Source: Actinomycetota bacterium (GTDB lineage: Bacteria > Actinomycetota > Actinomycetes > Mycobacteriales > HKI-0501). Taken from it: a stretch of 64,000 nucleotides of DNA. Location: contig JAVEDU010000064.1 in NCBI GenBank assembly GCA_030840805.1, positions 1-64,000 on the forward strand, written 5' to 3'. Below are positions 36,019-44,489 of the stretch, piece by piece (positions within the stretch are counted from its first letter, which is position 1; every line of letters begins with the position of its first letter). The notes under the pieces are model-generated. The model did no database searches. It worked only from the letters and a program-made list of their open reading frames with translations, and was not told the origin of the DNA. The translations under genes and the position numbers were made by a program.

Positions 36019-36039
36019 CATAGGTAAGCCTTGCCTACA
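36019..36039. promoter_or_regulatory. iron box (IdeR/DmdR-type operator), divergent
   Basis: The imperfect palindrome TAGGTAAGCCTTGCCTA (36021-36037) fits the DtxR/IdeR consensus TTAGGTTAGGCTAACCTAA. It stands between the ferredoxin gene (minus) and bfd-bfr (plus), so one iron-bound regulator could govern both directions. Confidence 0.85.
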
Positions 36040-36077
36040 CTTCTGGGACGCCAGATCGCGCCCTCGGGAGCCCGCAC

Positions 36078-36314
36078 ATGTTCGCCTGTCTCTGCTTCGC
36101 CGTCACCGACGAGGAGCTCGATGCCGCCATCGACGCGGGAGCCCGCACCGAGGAGCAGGTCGGTGACACCTGCGGTGCCGGCACCGGTTGCGGCAGCTGC
36201 CTCGACCGCATCTGTGCCAGGCTGGTGCGCGCCGAACCCGAGCACGGCCGGATTCCGCTCCGCGTCGCCGGCCGAGGGCAACGTCCACCCGATCGGAGAT
36301 GTCGTGCAGGGTGA
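36078..36314 (+). CDS. bfd: bacterioferritin-associated ferredoxin
   Basis: 78 aa. Bfd delivers electrons to bacterioferritin to release stored iron. It has four [2Fe-2S] cysteines in the Bfd pattern: CLC near the N-terminus, then TCGAGTGCGSC. The last 25 residues are basic and not conserved; they overlap the start of bfr. The gene lies directly behind the iron box. Pairing with bfr in one transcript fits its function. Confidence 0.92.
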   Translation: MFACLCFAVTDEELDAAIDAGARTEEQVGDTCGAGTGCGSCLDRICARLVRAEPEHGRIPLRVAGRGQRPPDRRCRAG

Positions 36315-36783
36315 CCCGGAGACGATCGAGTTCCTCAACGAGCAGCTCACCGCGGAACTGACGGCGATCAACCAGTACTTCCTCCACGCGAAGATGCAGG
36401 AGAACTGGGGCTACCGCACCCTCGCCGCATACACCCGGCACGAGTCGATCGACGAGATGCACCACGCCGAGATGCTCACCGATCGGATCCTGTTCCTCGA
36501 GGGCATGCCGAACTATCAGCGACTGTCCCCGCTGCGGATCGGTCAGACCGTCCCCGAGCAGTTCCGCGCCGACCTGGAGATCGAGGTCGACGCGGTGACG
36601 CGCCTCCGCGCCGGGTCCCAGCACATGCGCTCGGTCGGCGACATCACCAGTGCGACCCTCTTCGAGACCGTCCTCGCCGACGAGGAGGGTCACATCGACT
36701 ACCTCGAGACCCAGCTCGCGCTGCTGGAGACGCTCGGCGAGCCGCTGTACCTGGCGCAGGTGACCGAGCACCCGTCCGCCTGA
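36304..36783 (+). CDS. bfr: bacterioferritin
   Basis: 159 aa, standard length. It stores iron as a 24-mer with haem. Ferroxidase ligands Glu18, Glu51 and His54 and the haem ligand Met52 (DEMHHAEML) are in the expected places, as is DEEGHIDYLE near the end. The GTG start has GGAG 5 bases upstream and overlaps bfd by 11 bp. Its stop codon is the first three bases of a 51-bp palindrome. Regulation through the iron box upstream of bfd is likely. Confidence 0.95.
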   Translation: MQGDPETIEFLNEQLTAELTAINQYFLHAKMQENWGYRTLAAYTRHESIDEMHHAEMLTDRILFLEGMPNYQRLSPLRIGQTVPEQFRADLEIEVDAVTRLRAGSQHMRSVGDITSATLFETVLADEEGHIDYLETQLALLETLGEPLYLAQVTEHPSA

Positions 36784-36831
36784 TCACCACCGCCGATGCG
36801 TCGCCATGGCGCGAGCAAGCGGTGGTGATCA
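36781..36831. repeat. 51-bp imperfect palindrome with TGATCACCACCGC ends
   Basis: Arms of 13 bp are perfect (TGATCACCACCGC / GCGGTGGTGATCA), with the self-complementary GCCATGGC near the centre and partial match between. It begins with the bfr stop codon. Like the element at 11422 it ends in GATCA and has a palindromic heart, though the inner sequences differ. Possible terminator of bfd-bfr or a mobile palindrome. Confidence 0.75.
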
Positions 36832-36905
36832 CCGGACGGGGGCTCCGGAGCCGGCCGGACCGGCCACCTGTGGCGTGCCCACCGAAGCGAACGGATGATG
36901 GGAAC

Positions 36906-37106
36906 ATGGAGCTCCCCGCGGGCCGTGACCCGCAGCCTCCGCTCGCCGGAGCCGGCGAGGAGGTCGTGTGCGCGTGCTGCTGGTCGTGCGGCGCCGCGGT
37001 GTACAAGGTCGTCCGCCGACCACCGCGGGGCCACGTGGCCTGGGCCTGCGACGCCTGCGACGTGGCCTGGTCCGGTCCGGGCACCCCGCTCGCTCGCTCC
37101 GCCTAG
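36906..37106 (+). CDS. small zinc-ribbon-like hypothetical protein
   Basis: 66 aa. Two cysteine pairs, CACCWSCG and CDAC (WACDACDVAW), could bind one zinc in a ribbon fold. The rest is short and basic. The ATG at 36906 is preceded by GGGAAC; an in-frame ATG lies at 36822. A strong terminator follows 16 bp after the stop. Family and partner unknown. Confidence 0.66.
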   Translation: MELPAGRDPQPPLAGAGEEVVCACCWSCGAAVYKVVRRPPRGHVAWACDACDVAWSGPGTPLARSA

Positions 37107-37121
37107 CGCGACGCCGGCGCC

Positions 37122-37157
37122 GAGGCGCGGGAACCGGGGCGCCGGTTCCCGCGCCTC
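37122..37157. terminator. very strong bidirectional hairpin
   Basis: A perfect 16-bp stem (GAGGCGCGGGAACCGG / CCGGTTCCCGCGCCTC) around GGCG lies between the convergent zinc-ribbon and M4 peptidase genes. Confidence 0.88.
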
Positions 37158-37163
37158 CCGCCG

Positions 37164-38195
37164 TCAGACGATGCCGACCTCGTGGAACGCGGCCCGCACG
37201 GTCTGCGGGGCCTGCCGCGCGACGACCCCGTCGCGGGCCAGGATGCGGGCCATCTCGCCGCACACGTGCGCCGCGTCGGCGAACTGCGCGGTCGGCCAGA
37301 GGTTCTGCAGCGCGGCGTACCAGATCTTGGCCGCCGGGAAGGCGCCGAGGTCCAGGGCCGTCAGGTAGAACGTCCGGTTGATGATGCCGCTGTTGAGGTG
37401 CGGGTCCCCGCCGGGCACGTAGCCCGCCATGCTGTCGGGCTGCGGGTCGTGGCCCATGAGGGAGTTGTCGTACGCGGTGCCGGGGTGCGACATGGACCGG
37501 ATCGCCTCGCCGTACAGCCCGTCGGCCATGACGTCCTCGCCGATGAGCCAGTTGTGCTCCCCCGCGTCCCGGTTGTTCGCGTACATGTCGACGCAGGAAC
37601 CGAAGATGTCCGAGAACGCCTCGTTCAGCGCACCGGGCTGGTCGGTGTACTGCAGGCCCGCGGTGTACTGGGTCACGCCGTGGGTGAGCTCGTGGCCGGG
37701 CACGTCGACGTCACCGGTGAAGTCCTTGAAGATGATGTTGTCGCCGTTGCCGAAGACCATGCGCTGGCCGTCCCAGAAGGCGTTGTCGTACAGCTCGCCG
37801 AAGTTGACGTCGGCGACCAGCGTCGAGCCGACATTGTCGATGGAGTCCCGGCCGAGCACCTCCTTGTAGAAGCTGCGGGTGGCGCCGAGCGCGTCGTACG
37901 CGGCGTTCGCGTTCGCGCCGGCCACCGGCTGGTCGCCCTCGCCCCGGACCAGTTGGACGTCGTAGTCCCACTGGTTCTTGTCGTCGTAGACCTGCCGGTC
38001 CGCCTTGCCCGGCTGGGGCGGCGTCAGGGTGGCGAGGGAGGCGTTGGTGGCGTACCGCCGCTGCTGACGCAGCTTGTCGGAGGCGACGGCGGTGCGTTGG
38101 GCGGCGCCGGGCTCGAGGCCGTCCGCGGCGGTGGCCTTGGCCATGTGGTCGACGATGTGCGGTGGAACGAAGAAGCAGATGTGCCGGCGGCTCAT
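37164..38195 (-). CDS. M4 metallopeptidase, protealysin-like, without signal peptide
   Basis: 343 aa from the ATG at 38195, with GGAAGGA upstream. A thermolysin-family zinc protease: HELTH (His168, Glu169, His172), then NEAFSDIFG with the third ligand Glu about residue 192, and the C-terminal helical domain with GGDPHLNSGIINRTFY. Thermolysins have a secretion signal and a long propeptide. This one has only a short head, RRHICFFVPPHIVDHMA, whose PP motif matches the precursor of protealysin-like proteases. Such enzymes may act inside the cell or leave by other routes. Confidence 0.9.
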   Translation of the reverse strand: MSRRHICFFVPPHIVDHMAKATAADGLEPGAAQRTAVASDKLRQQRRYATNASLATLTPPQPGKADRQVYDDKNQWDYDVQLVRGEGDQPVAGANANAAYDALGATRSFYKEVLGRDSIDNVGSTLVADVNFGELYDNAFWDGQRMVFGNGDNIIFKDFTGDVDVPGHELTHGVTQYTAGLQYTDQPGALNEAFSDIFGSCVDMYANNRDAGEHNWLIGEDVMADGLYGEAIRSMSHPGTAYDNSLMGHDPQPDSMAGYVPGGDPHLNSGIINRTFYLTALDLGAFPAAKIWYAALQNLWPTAQFADAAHVCGEMARILARDGVVARQAPQTVRAAFHEVGIV

Positions 38196-38364
38196 CGGGG
38201 TCCTTCCCATCGGCTGCGTGCTGACCGGTCCCACGTTAGGAGCGCCCCGAGCGCCTCACTGTCGGCCAGGAGACATCTGCACGGAGTGACGGTTTGGGGA
38301 CACCGTGGGGGAACTCACCGGATAACGAATTGGCATGGCCGCCCCGGCGGCGCATAGTGGAAGG

Positions 38365-38937
38365 GTGCAACCATCCACCCGGCGTGGCTTTCGTGAGCTG
38401 GTCGGCTCGTTGTCGCGGTTCGCGATCGTCGGTACGACGACCACCGGGCTGTACCTCGGCCTGTACGTCCTCGCCGTCCAGCTGATGCCCGCCCTGGTGG
38501 CCAACCTCGTCGCGATGGTGCTGTCCACGCTCGTGAGCACGGAGTGGCACCGGTCCTGGACGTTCCACAGCGACCGGAGCGGGCTCCGCACCCACCTCCA
38601 GGCGGGCCTGGTCACCACGCTGACGTATCTCCTGACGTCCGGAGCACTCCTCGCCCTGGAGCGGTGGAGCCCCGGGGCCGGCGAGATCGCGCAGGTCGCC
38701 GCTCTGGTCGCCGCCACGACCACGGCCGGGCTGATCCGGTTCACCGCCCTGCGGGTGTGGGTCTTCGCCCGCCCGCGGCACAGGCACGACGGGCCGCCTT
38801 CGCCGCACACCGTGGCGGCCTACACCGACCCCGCCACGCCCCGGCACCGGGTCCAGAACGTCCGGCCGGGCCGCTCCCGCGAGATCGCGGCCCCGGAGTA
38901 CACCGCGTCCCCGGGCGCCGAGCACACCCGGTCGTAG
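38365..38937 (+). CDS. GtrA-family membrane protein
   Basis: 190 aa with four helices in the GtrA pattern: RFAIVGTTTTGLYLGLYVLA, LVANLVAMVLSTLVSTEWHRSWTF, then two further helices. The family is thought to flip prenyl-linked sugars. The C-terminal 55 residues are charged and probably disordered. The GTG at 38365 is used; an ATG at 38335 is in frame but has no ribosome site either, so the start is uncertain. It ends one base from the convergent membrane protein gene. Confidence 0.85.
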   Translation: MQPSTRRGFRELVGSLSRFAIVGTTTTGLYLGLYVLAVQLMPALVANLVAMVLSTLVSTEWHRSWTFHSDRSGLRTHLQAGLVTTLTYLLTSGALLALERWSPGAGEIAQVAALVAATTTAGLIRFTALRVWVFARPRHRHDGPPSPHTVAAYTDPATPRHRVQNVRPGRSREIAAPEYTASPGAEHTRS

Positions 38938-38938
38938 C

Positions 38939-40591
38939 TCAGCAGGATCCGCGCTGCCACGGGTCGAGCGAGCTGGAGATCCGGTACCGGCCCGGTTCGG
39001 ACACCCGGACCCGGATCCACCGCCCGTCGGCGACGAAGCACCCGGCCGGGCCGGACACCGTGAGCCACCGGCTTCGCCGGACCCGGACCAGCACCGACGC
39101 GGGTTCCGCGGTGTCGAACGTGACCCCGGTCGGGTCCGAGCTGACCAGCCGCCCCGGGTAGTCCACCAGCGGCGTCGAACCCACCACGTTGTAGAGGATC
39201 CAGTCGCCGTTCTCCCAGACCTTGCGCAGGTACGGGAGATCGGCCTGGATCAGCGAGCGCTCCTCGCGACCGGAGAAGTCCAGCGGCGAGGACCTCGGCA
39301 GAGCCACGTACGAGATCGCGTTGGTGTACAGCCAGTCCAGGTACGTTCCGGGGTTGAGCGTCCCGTCGTAGAAGATCGTGTTCCGGTCCACGTCCACCTG
39401 GCGGAGCCAGCCGCGGGCGATCGGCACCGTCTCGGCAACATACGTGGACTCCCAGTGGTCGTGCAGCGGCACGACCTCGATCCGCCCGACCGGTCCCCGG
39501 GCCGACAACTGGTCGGTCAGCGGCGTGTAGAAGTCCCGATGCGCGGCCCGGGCGCCCGCGTTGCCGAGATCGGCGGCGATCAGGGGCGGCTGCCACCAGC
39601 ACAGGAACGCCACCGCCATCGCGATCCAGCGCCGGTCGAGCCCGGACAGCGCGACGACGATCGGCGCCGCGTACAGCATGGGCAGCCGGATGACGTTGCT
39701 GCCCACCGGGCTCGGCACGTAGAACACGACAACCGCGGCGAGCCCGGTCAGCGCGATGCCGATCCGCAGCGCGCGCCACCGGGACGGGACGAGGAAGAAC
39801 GTGGCCACGCACGCGGCCACGGCCAGCTTCATCGACTCCTCGGTGTACGGCTGTACGCCGCCGTCCCGGAACAGGACCGCCGGCGGCAGCAGCGCCAGCC
39901 CCGCGCCGACACCGAGCGCGAGCCCGTCCCGAACCCGCCCCGACAGGAGCAGGGCCGCGCCGCACAACCCGGTGAACACCCCCGCCACCGGGCTTCCCAT
40001 CGAGCTGAGCGCGGCGAGGACGGCGGCGAGGGCCAGCCGGGTGCGCCGGCCCAGCGGCGCGATGATCGCGCAGAGCGCCAACATCCCGAACGCGATGCCG
40101 AGGGCGAACGTGGTCCGCCCGGACACCAGGTTGAACACGCCGACCACGGCCGCGAGCACCCCGCCGAGGGCCGGGCGGCGGACGCCGACCCGCACCAGCA
40201 GCGCCGCGAACGCCGCCGCCGTCACCACACACGACACCGCGCCGACGCCCCGCGAGCCGAGCACCGCGTTCAGCGGGCCGGTGAGGGCGCTGTACCCGAA
40301 CGGGAACACCCCGCCGTACCAGCGGAAGTCGATCGGCCGGGCCCCGTACACCCGGAAGAAGTGACCGCGGGCGACCTGCGCGGCGAGGTCGGTGCCCGCC
40401 AGCGGCAGCAGCAGGAAGCCGATGGTGAGCACCACCGAGACGGCGGTGGTGACGCCGACGGGGCGGCGGTACGCCGGGGGCAGCCGCTCGACGAGCCGCC
40501 GCCACCGGGCCGGCTCGGGCGGGCGGGGGGCGCCGGGGCTCGCGGGCGCCGCCGGGCGGTCCACCGCGGTGGCAGCGGAGTGCTCAGGCAT
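38939..40591 (-). CDS. polytopic membrane protein, GT-C-like
   Basis: 550 aa. About ten hydrophobic segments occupy residues 50-340. The first outer loop has GTDLAAQVARGHFF and DFRWYGGVFPFGYSALTGPL, where Asp and Arg could belong to a GT-C glycosyltransferase active site. A 200-residue extracytoplasmic C-terminal part follows (LHDHWESTYVAETVPIARGWLRQ). I place it tentatively among actinobacterial lipid-linked sugar transferases. The ATG overlaps the glnE stop by 8 bp, so it is the last gene of the glnA2 operon. The adjoining GtrA protein would fit a wall-sugar role. Confidence 0.72.
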   Translation of the reverse strand: MPEHSAATAVDRPAAPASPGAPRPPEPARWRRLVERLPPAYRRPVGVTTAVSVVLTIGFLLLPLAGTDLAAQVARGHFFRVYGARPIDFRWYGGVFPFGYSALTGPLNAVLGSRGVGAVSCVVTAAAFAALLVRVGVRRPALGGVLAAVVGVFNLVSGRTTFALGIAFGMLALCAIIAPLGRRTRLALAAVLAALSSMGSPVAGVFTGLCGAALLLSGRVRDGLALGVGAGLALLPPAVLFRDGGVQPYTEESMKLAVAACVATFFLVPSRWRALRIGIALTGLAAVVVFYVPSPVGSNVIRLPMLYAAPIVVALSGLDRRWIAMAVAFLCWWQPPLIAADLGNAGARAAHRDFYTPLTDQLSARGPVGRIEVVPLHDHWESTYVAETVPIARGWLRQVDVDRNTIFYDGTLNPGTYLDWLYTNAISYVALPRSSPLDFSGREERSLIQADLPYLRKVWENGDWILYNVVGSTPLVDYPGRLVSSDPTGVTFDTAEPASVLVRVRRSRWLTVSGPAGCFVADGRWIRVRVSEPGRYRISSSLDPWQRGSC

Positions 40592-43500
40592 AGAACACCC
40601 TCTCCACCACCTGCCGCGCCCTCCGCATCGTCCGAAGGTAGTCGTCCACGAACTCGCCCGGATCGGACCCCGCCGGCCAGCCCACCGCGCGGGTCACCCC
40701 GACCAGCTCGCGGCCGTGCCGAGGGAGCTGATCGGACGGCCGCCCCCGCACGAGCATCGTCGCGTTGCGTACCCGCGTCGCGAGCCGCCACGCGGAGGCG
40801 AGCGCGGCGGCGTCGGCCGCCGCCAGGAGCTCGGCCTCCACCGCGGCCTCCAGCGCGGCCAGCGTGCTCGGCGTGCGCAGGGCAGGGACCTCGTGGGCGT
40901 GCATCAGCTGGAGGAGCTGGACGGTCCACTCCACGTCGGCGAGCCCGCCCCTGCCGAGCTTGGTGTGCGTCGCCGGGTCGGCTCCACGGGGCAGCCGCTC
41001 GGCGTCCACGCGGGCCTTGATGCGGCGGATCTCGGTGACCGATGCGCTGGACAGCCCGCCGTCCGGGTACCGCACCGGGTCGGCGAGCGCCTCGAACCGC
41101 CGCGCCACGTCCCGGTCCCCCGCCACCGGCCGGGCGCGGAGCAGCGCCTGCGCCTCCCACACGCTCGACCAACGCCGGTAGTACGCCTCGAAGGAGGTCA
41201 GGCTCCGGGACAGCGGACCCTGCCGGCCCTCCGGGCGCAGCGAGGCGTCGATGCCGAGCGGCGGGTCCGGCGCGGGTACGGACAGCAGCCGCCGCAGCTC
41301 CTCTCCCACCGCGGACGCGGCCGCCGCCGCGTCGGACTCGGCCGCGCCCGGCACCGGCTCGTGCACGAACATCACGTCGGCGTCGGACGAGTAGCCGACC
41401 TCGGCCCCGCCGAGCCGGCCCATCGCGAGGATCGCCATCCGCATCGGCAGCTCTCCGCCGCCGCGGCTCGCCGCGACGGACCGGAGCGCCACCGCGAGGG
41501 CGGCGTCGAGGACCGCGTCGGCCACGTCGGACAGGGCCCGGCCCACCTGGACTGTGTCGAGCAGCCCGAGCAGGTCCGCGCTGGCGATCCGGAGCAGCTC
41601 ACGGCGGCGCAGCGCCCGGGCGGCGGCGACGGCGGCCACCGGCTCGGCGTACCGGCCCACGGCGGTGCGGAGCGAGGAGCGCAGCGCATCCGCCGGCCGC
41701 GGGGCGAGCTCGGTGTCGTCCGCGAGCAGCTGGAGTGCCTCGGGGTCGCGGCCCAGCAGGTCGGCCACGTACCGGCTGGTGCCCAGCAGCCTGGCCATCC
41801 GGACCGCGACCAGGCCCTCGTCCCGCAGCAGCCGCAGGTACCAGGGCGTCCGGCCGAGCATGTCCGAGACCTGGCGGTATGCCAGGAGGCCGGCGTCCGG
41901 GTCGGGGGCGTCCGAGAACGCCTGCAGCATCGCGGGCAGCAGCGTCCGCTGGATCGCCGCGCGCCGCGACACCCCACCGGTCAGGGCCTCCAGGTGCCGC
42001 AGCGCCCCGGCGGGATCCGCGAACCCGAGGACGCCCAGCCGGGCGACGGCCGCCTCGGGCGAGAGCCGGAGCTCCTCGGACGGGACGCGGGCCACCGCCT
42101 CCAGGAGAGGCCGGTAGAAGAGCTTCTCGTGCAGCCGGCGGACCTCCCGCGAGAGCCGGGCCCGCTCGGCGGAGAACACGGCCACCGCACCGCCCCGCGC
42201 GTCGCCCCGGAACCCGAGCGACTGCGCCAGCCACCGCAGCCCCGCCTCGTCGGACGGCAGCCGGTGCGTACGGCGCAGCCGCTGCAGCTGCAGCCGGTGC
42301 TCGACGGCGCGCAGGAACCGGTATGCGTCCGCCAGCGAGTCGCCGTCCTTGCGGCCGACGTAGCCGCCGTCGATGAGGGCTTGCAAGGCGGTCAGCGTGG
42401 TGCCGCTGCGCAGGGTCTCGTCGGTGCGCCCGTGCACCAGCTGGAGGAGCTGGACGGCGAACTCGATGTCCCGCAGGCCGCCGGGACCCAGCTTCAGCTC
42501 GCGGTCCGCCTCCTTCGCCGGCAGCGACGCCTCGACCCGGCGGCGCATCGCCTGCACGTCGGCCACCACGCCGTCGCGGTCGGCGGCCCGCCACACCAGC
42601 GGCGCCACCAGCGCACCCCAGGTGTCGCCGAGCGCCTCGTCGCCGGCGAGCGTCCGGGCCTTCAGCAGCGCCTGGAACTCCCAGGTCCGGGCCCATTTGC
42701 GGTAGTACGCCTCGTGGCTCGCGAGGGTGCGGACGAGCGGCCCGTCCTTGCCCTCGGGGCGCAGCGCGGCGTCCACCGGCCAGGCGACGGTGTGGCAGAT
42801 CCGCATCATCGTGGTCGCGAGCGTGGCGGCGGTCCGCAGCGCCGGCTGCGGGTCGGTGCCCGCCGGTGCCGGTCCGCCGCCGGCGTCCGCGGGCTCCGCG
42901 ACGTACAGCACGTCGACGTCGCTGATGTAGTTGAGCTCCCGGCCGCCGCACTTGCCGAGGCCGACGACCGCGAGCCGGGCCGGGGCCGCGTCGTCGGGCA
43001 GGTCCGCCGCGGCCATCGCCAGCGCCGCCGCGACGGCGGCGCCGGCGAGGTCGGCCAGCTCCGCGGCGACGGCCTCGACATCCTGCATGCCGGTCACGTC
43101 GCGGGCAGCCAGCAGGATCAGGCGCCGCCGGTACGCGGTGCGCAGGTCCGCGACGACGTCGGGCCCGGCGCCGCGGGCGCGGGCCCCGCCGCTCCCCCAG
43201 GTCGGCGTCGCACCGGGGTCCCCGCCGACCGCGGCCAGCAGCTCGCGGCGCAGGCCCTCGGTGGACGGCTCGTACTCCACCGGCCCGTCGGTGAGGAGGT
43301 CACGCCAGGTGCCGGGGTTCGCGGCCAGGTCGTCGGCGAGGGCCGCGGAGGCGCCGAGCACGCCGAGCAGCCGGTCCCGGAACGCGCGGTCGCCGCGGAG
43401 CGCGTCGACCAGCTCGGGTCCGGCCGCCCCGGCGACCCGGTCGAGGGAGCGGAGCGCGAGGTCGGGGTCCCCGGTCTGGGACAACGCGGTGAGCACCGCG

Positions 43501-43709
43501 GCCGCCGGGTCGTCGATCGGGGTCTGGGTGTCGGGCTCCCACAGCCCGAGGCCGTCGGGACCGAGCAGGCTCGCGGCCCGGCCGGCGTCGAGCAGGCCGT
43601 ACCGCGCCAGCCGACCGCGCGCGGACGCCGGCCGGGTACCCGCGGCCGTGACGAGTCCGGGGGGCGGCGACGTCGCCGGTCCCCGGCCCGGGCGCCGCAG
43701 GTCAGCCAT
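40584..43709 (-). CDS. glnE: bifunctional glutamine synthetase adenylyltransferase/deadenylase
   Basis: 1041 aa, full length. It attaches and removes AMP on the regulatory tyrosine of GlnA. Two nucleotidyltransferase domains are present: GKCGGRELNYISDVDVLYV in the N-terminal half (deadenylase) and GRLGGAEVGYSSDADVMFV in the C-terminal half (adenylylase), each with the paired aspartates. Each half has LRPEG and the following helical GlnD-like domain (KLGPGGLRDIEF; KLGRGGLADVEW). It overlaps the upstream amidotransferase and the downstream membrane gene by 8 bp each. A new ORF on the opposite strand here is only a shadow. Confidence 0.95.
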   Translation of the reverse strand: MADLRRPGRGPATSPPPGLVTAAGTRPASARGRLARYGLLDAGRAASLLGPDGLGLWEPDTQTPIDDPAAAVLTALSQTGDPDLALRSLDRVAGAAGPELVDALRGDRAFRDRLLGVLGASAALADDLAANPGTWRDLLTDGPVEYEPSTEGLRRELLAAVGGDPGATPTWGSGGARARGAGPDVVADLRTAYRRRLILLAARDVTGMQDVEAVAAELADLAGAAVAAALAMAAADLPDDAAPARLAVVGLGKCGGRELNYISDVDVLYVAEPADAGGGPAPAGTDPQPALRTAATLATTMMRICHTVAWPVDAALRPEGKDGPLVRTLASHEAYYRKWARTWEFQALLKARTLAGDEALGDTWGALVAPLVWRAADRDGVVADVQAMRRRVEASLPAKEADRELKLGPGGLRDIEFAVQLLQLVHGRTDETLRSGTTLTALQALIDGGYVGRKDGDSLADAYRFLRAVEHRLQLQRLRRTHRLPSDEAGLRWLAQSLGFRGDARGGAVAVFSAERARLSREVRRLHEKLFYRPLLEAVARVPSEELRLSPEAAVARLGVLGFADPAGALRHLEALTGGVSRRAAIQRTLLPAMLQAFSDAPDPDAGLLAYRQVSDMLGRTPWYLRLLRDEGLVAVRMARLLGTSRYVADLLGRDPEALQLLADDTELAPRPADALRSSLRTAVGRYAEPVAAVAAARALRRRELLRIASADLLGLLDTVQVGRALSDVADAVLDAALAVALRSVAASRGGGELPMRMAILAMGRLGGAEVGYSSDADVMFVHEPVPGAAESDAAAAASAVGEELRRLLSVPAPDPPLGIDASLRPEGRQGPLSRSLTSFEAYYRRWSSVWEAQALLRARPVAGDRDVARRFEALADPVRYPDGGLSSASVTEIRRIKARVDAERLPRGADPATHTKLGRGGLADVEWTVQLLQLMHAHEVPALRTPSTLAALEAAVEAELLAAADAAALASAWRLATRVRNATMLVRGRPSDQLPRHGRELVGVTRAVGWPAGSDPGEFVDDYLRTMRRARQVVERVFYA

Positions 43710-44469
43710 CGACCACCGGCAGCAGGGTCCCGCCGACCCGGCCGCAGGCCAGGGCGCCGAACCGCTCGGTGAACGGCCGCCACACCTCCGCCACGTCCGG
43801 CAGGACGGCGGCCGTCCGCGCGAGCAGCGTCTCCCGGTCGAGGCCGAGGTCCGCCAGTCGCGCCGCGTCCTCGTCGGCCCAGTCGGTGATCATGGCCAGG
43901 TCGCACTCGATGTGGAACTGCACGGCCCACATCCGGTCGCCCAGCCGGAACGCCTGGTGCGCGTGCCGCGGCGACCCGGCAAGCAGCACCGCGTCGGGGG
44001 GCAGCTCGGTGATGTCGTCGGAGTGCCACTGGAGCACGTCGGGGGTGAACGGCACCGGCGCGAACAACGGGTCCCGCTCGGCCGCGTCCCGCCTGCCGAC
44101 CAGGCGCGGCCCGATCTCGAACCCGGCCTCGCCCGGCTCCACGACGCCGCCGAACGTCTCGGCGATCAGCTGCGCGCCCAGGCAGATGCCGAGGGTCGGT
44201 ACCCGGTCCCGCCGGGCCACCCGCAGCAGCGCCCGCACCGCGGGGAACCACGGCGCGCCGGGCGTGCCGTCGGGACCGTCGTACGCGTCCTGCGGCCCGC
44301 CGAGCACGACGAGGCCGCCGTATCCCGCCAGGTCGGCGGGCACCGGCTCGCCGGCATGCGCCCGGAGGACGTCCCAGCCGACACCGGCGCCGCTCAGCCA
44401 GTCGCCGAACAGGCGGGCGTCGTCGGACGGGTCGTTCTCGAGGACCAGGACACGGGTTGCGCTGTTCAC
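43702..44469 (-). CDS. class I glutamine amidotransferase domain protein
   Basis: 255 aa. The catalytic triad is readable: Cys in LGICLGAQLIAE, and His and Glu in VQFHIECD. The N-terminal VLVLENDPSDD and LVVLGGPQDAYDG blocks fit the GMP-synthase-like amidotransferase group, which hydrolyses glutamine or gamma-glutamyl compounds. It is single-domain, with no synthetase part. It lies between glnA2 and glnE, so a role in gamma-glutamylamine or glutamine turnover is likely but not proven. An AGGCTA box ends 6 bases before its GTG. Confidence 0.87.
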   Translation of the reverse strand: MNSATRVLVLENDPSDDARLFGDWLSGAGVGWDVLRAHAGEPVPADLAGYGGLVVLGGPQDAYDGPDGTPGAPWFPAVRALLRVARRDRVPTLGICLGAQLIAETFGGVVEPGEAGFEIGPRLVGRRDAAERDPLFAPVPFTPDVLQWHSDDITELPPDAVLLAGSPRHAHQAFRLGDRMWAVQFHIECDLAMITDWADEDAARLADLGLDRETLLARTAAVLPDVAEVWRPFTERFGALACGRVGGTLLPVVDG

Positions 44470-44475
44470 CGCTGC

Positions 44476-44481
44476 AGGCTA
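44476..44481 (-). promoter_or_regulatory. possible -10 box TAGCCT before the amidotransferase gene
   Basis: TAnnnT hexamer on the minus strand ending 6 bases before the GTG at 44469. It lies in the 20-bp gap after glnA2 and could give glnE a second, leaderless-headed transcript. Confidence 0.4.
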
Positions 44482-44489
44482 CCCAGCCG

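Noticed and set aside
36019-36021. ATG at 36021 as start of the ferredoxin gene.
   Set aside because: It lies inside the iron box with no ribosome site. The ATG at 35973 has GGGAG at proper spacing and leaves the operator upstream.
40392-43772. An 1126-codon plus-strand open frame opposite glnE.
   Set aside because: glnE on the minus strand has complete motifs in both halves. The opposite frame has none and follows glnE codon positions.
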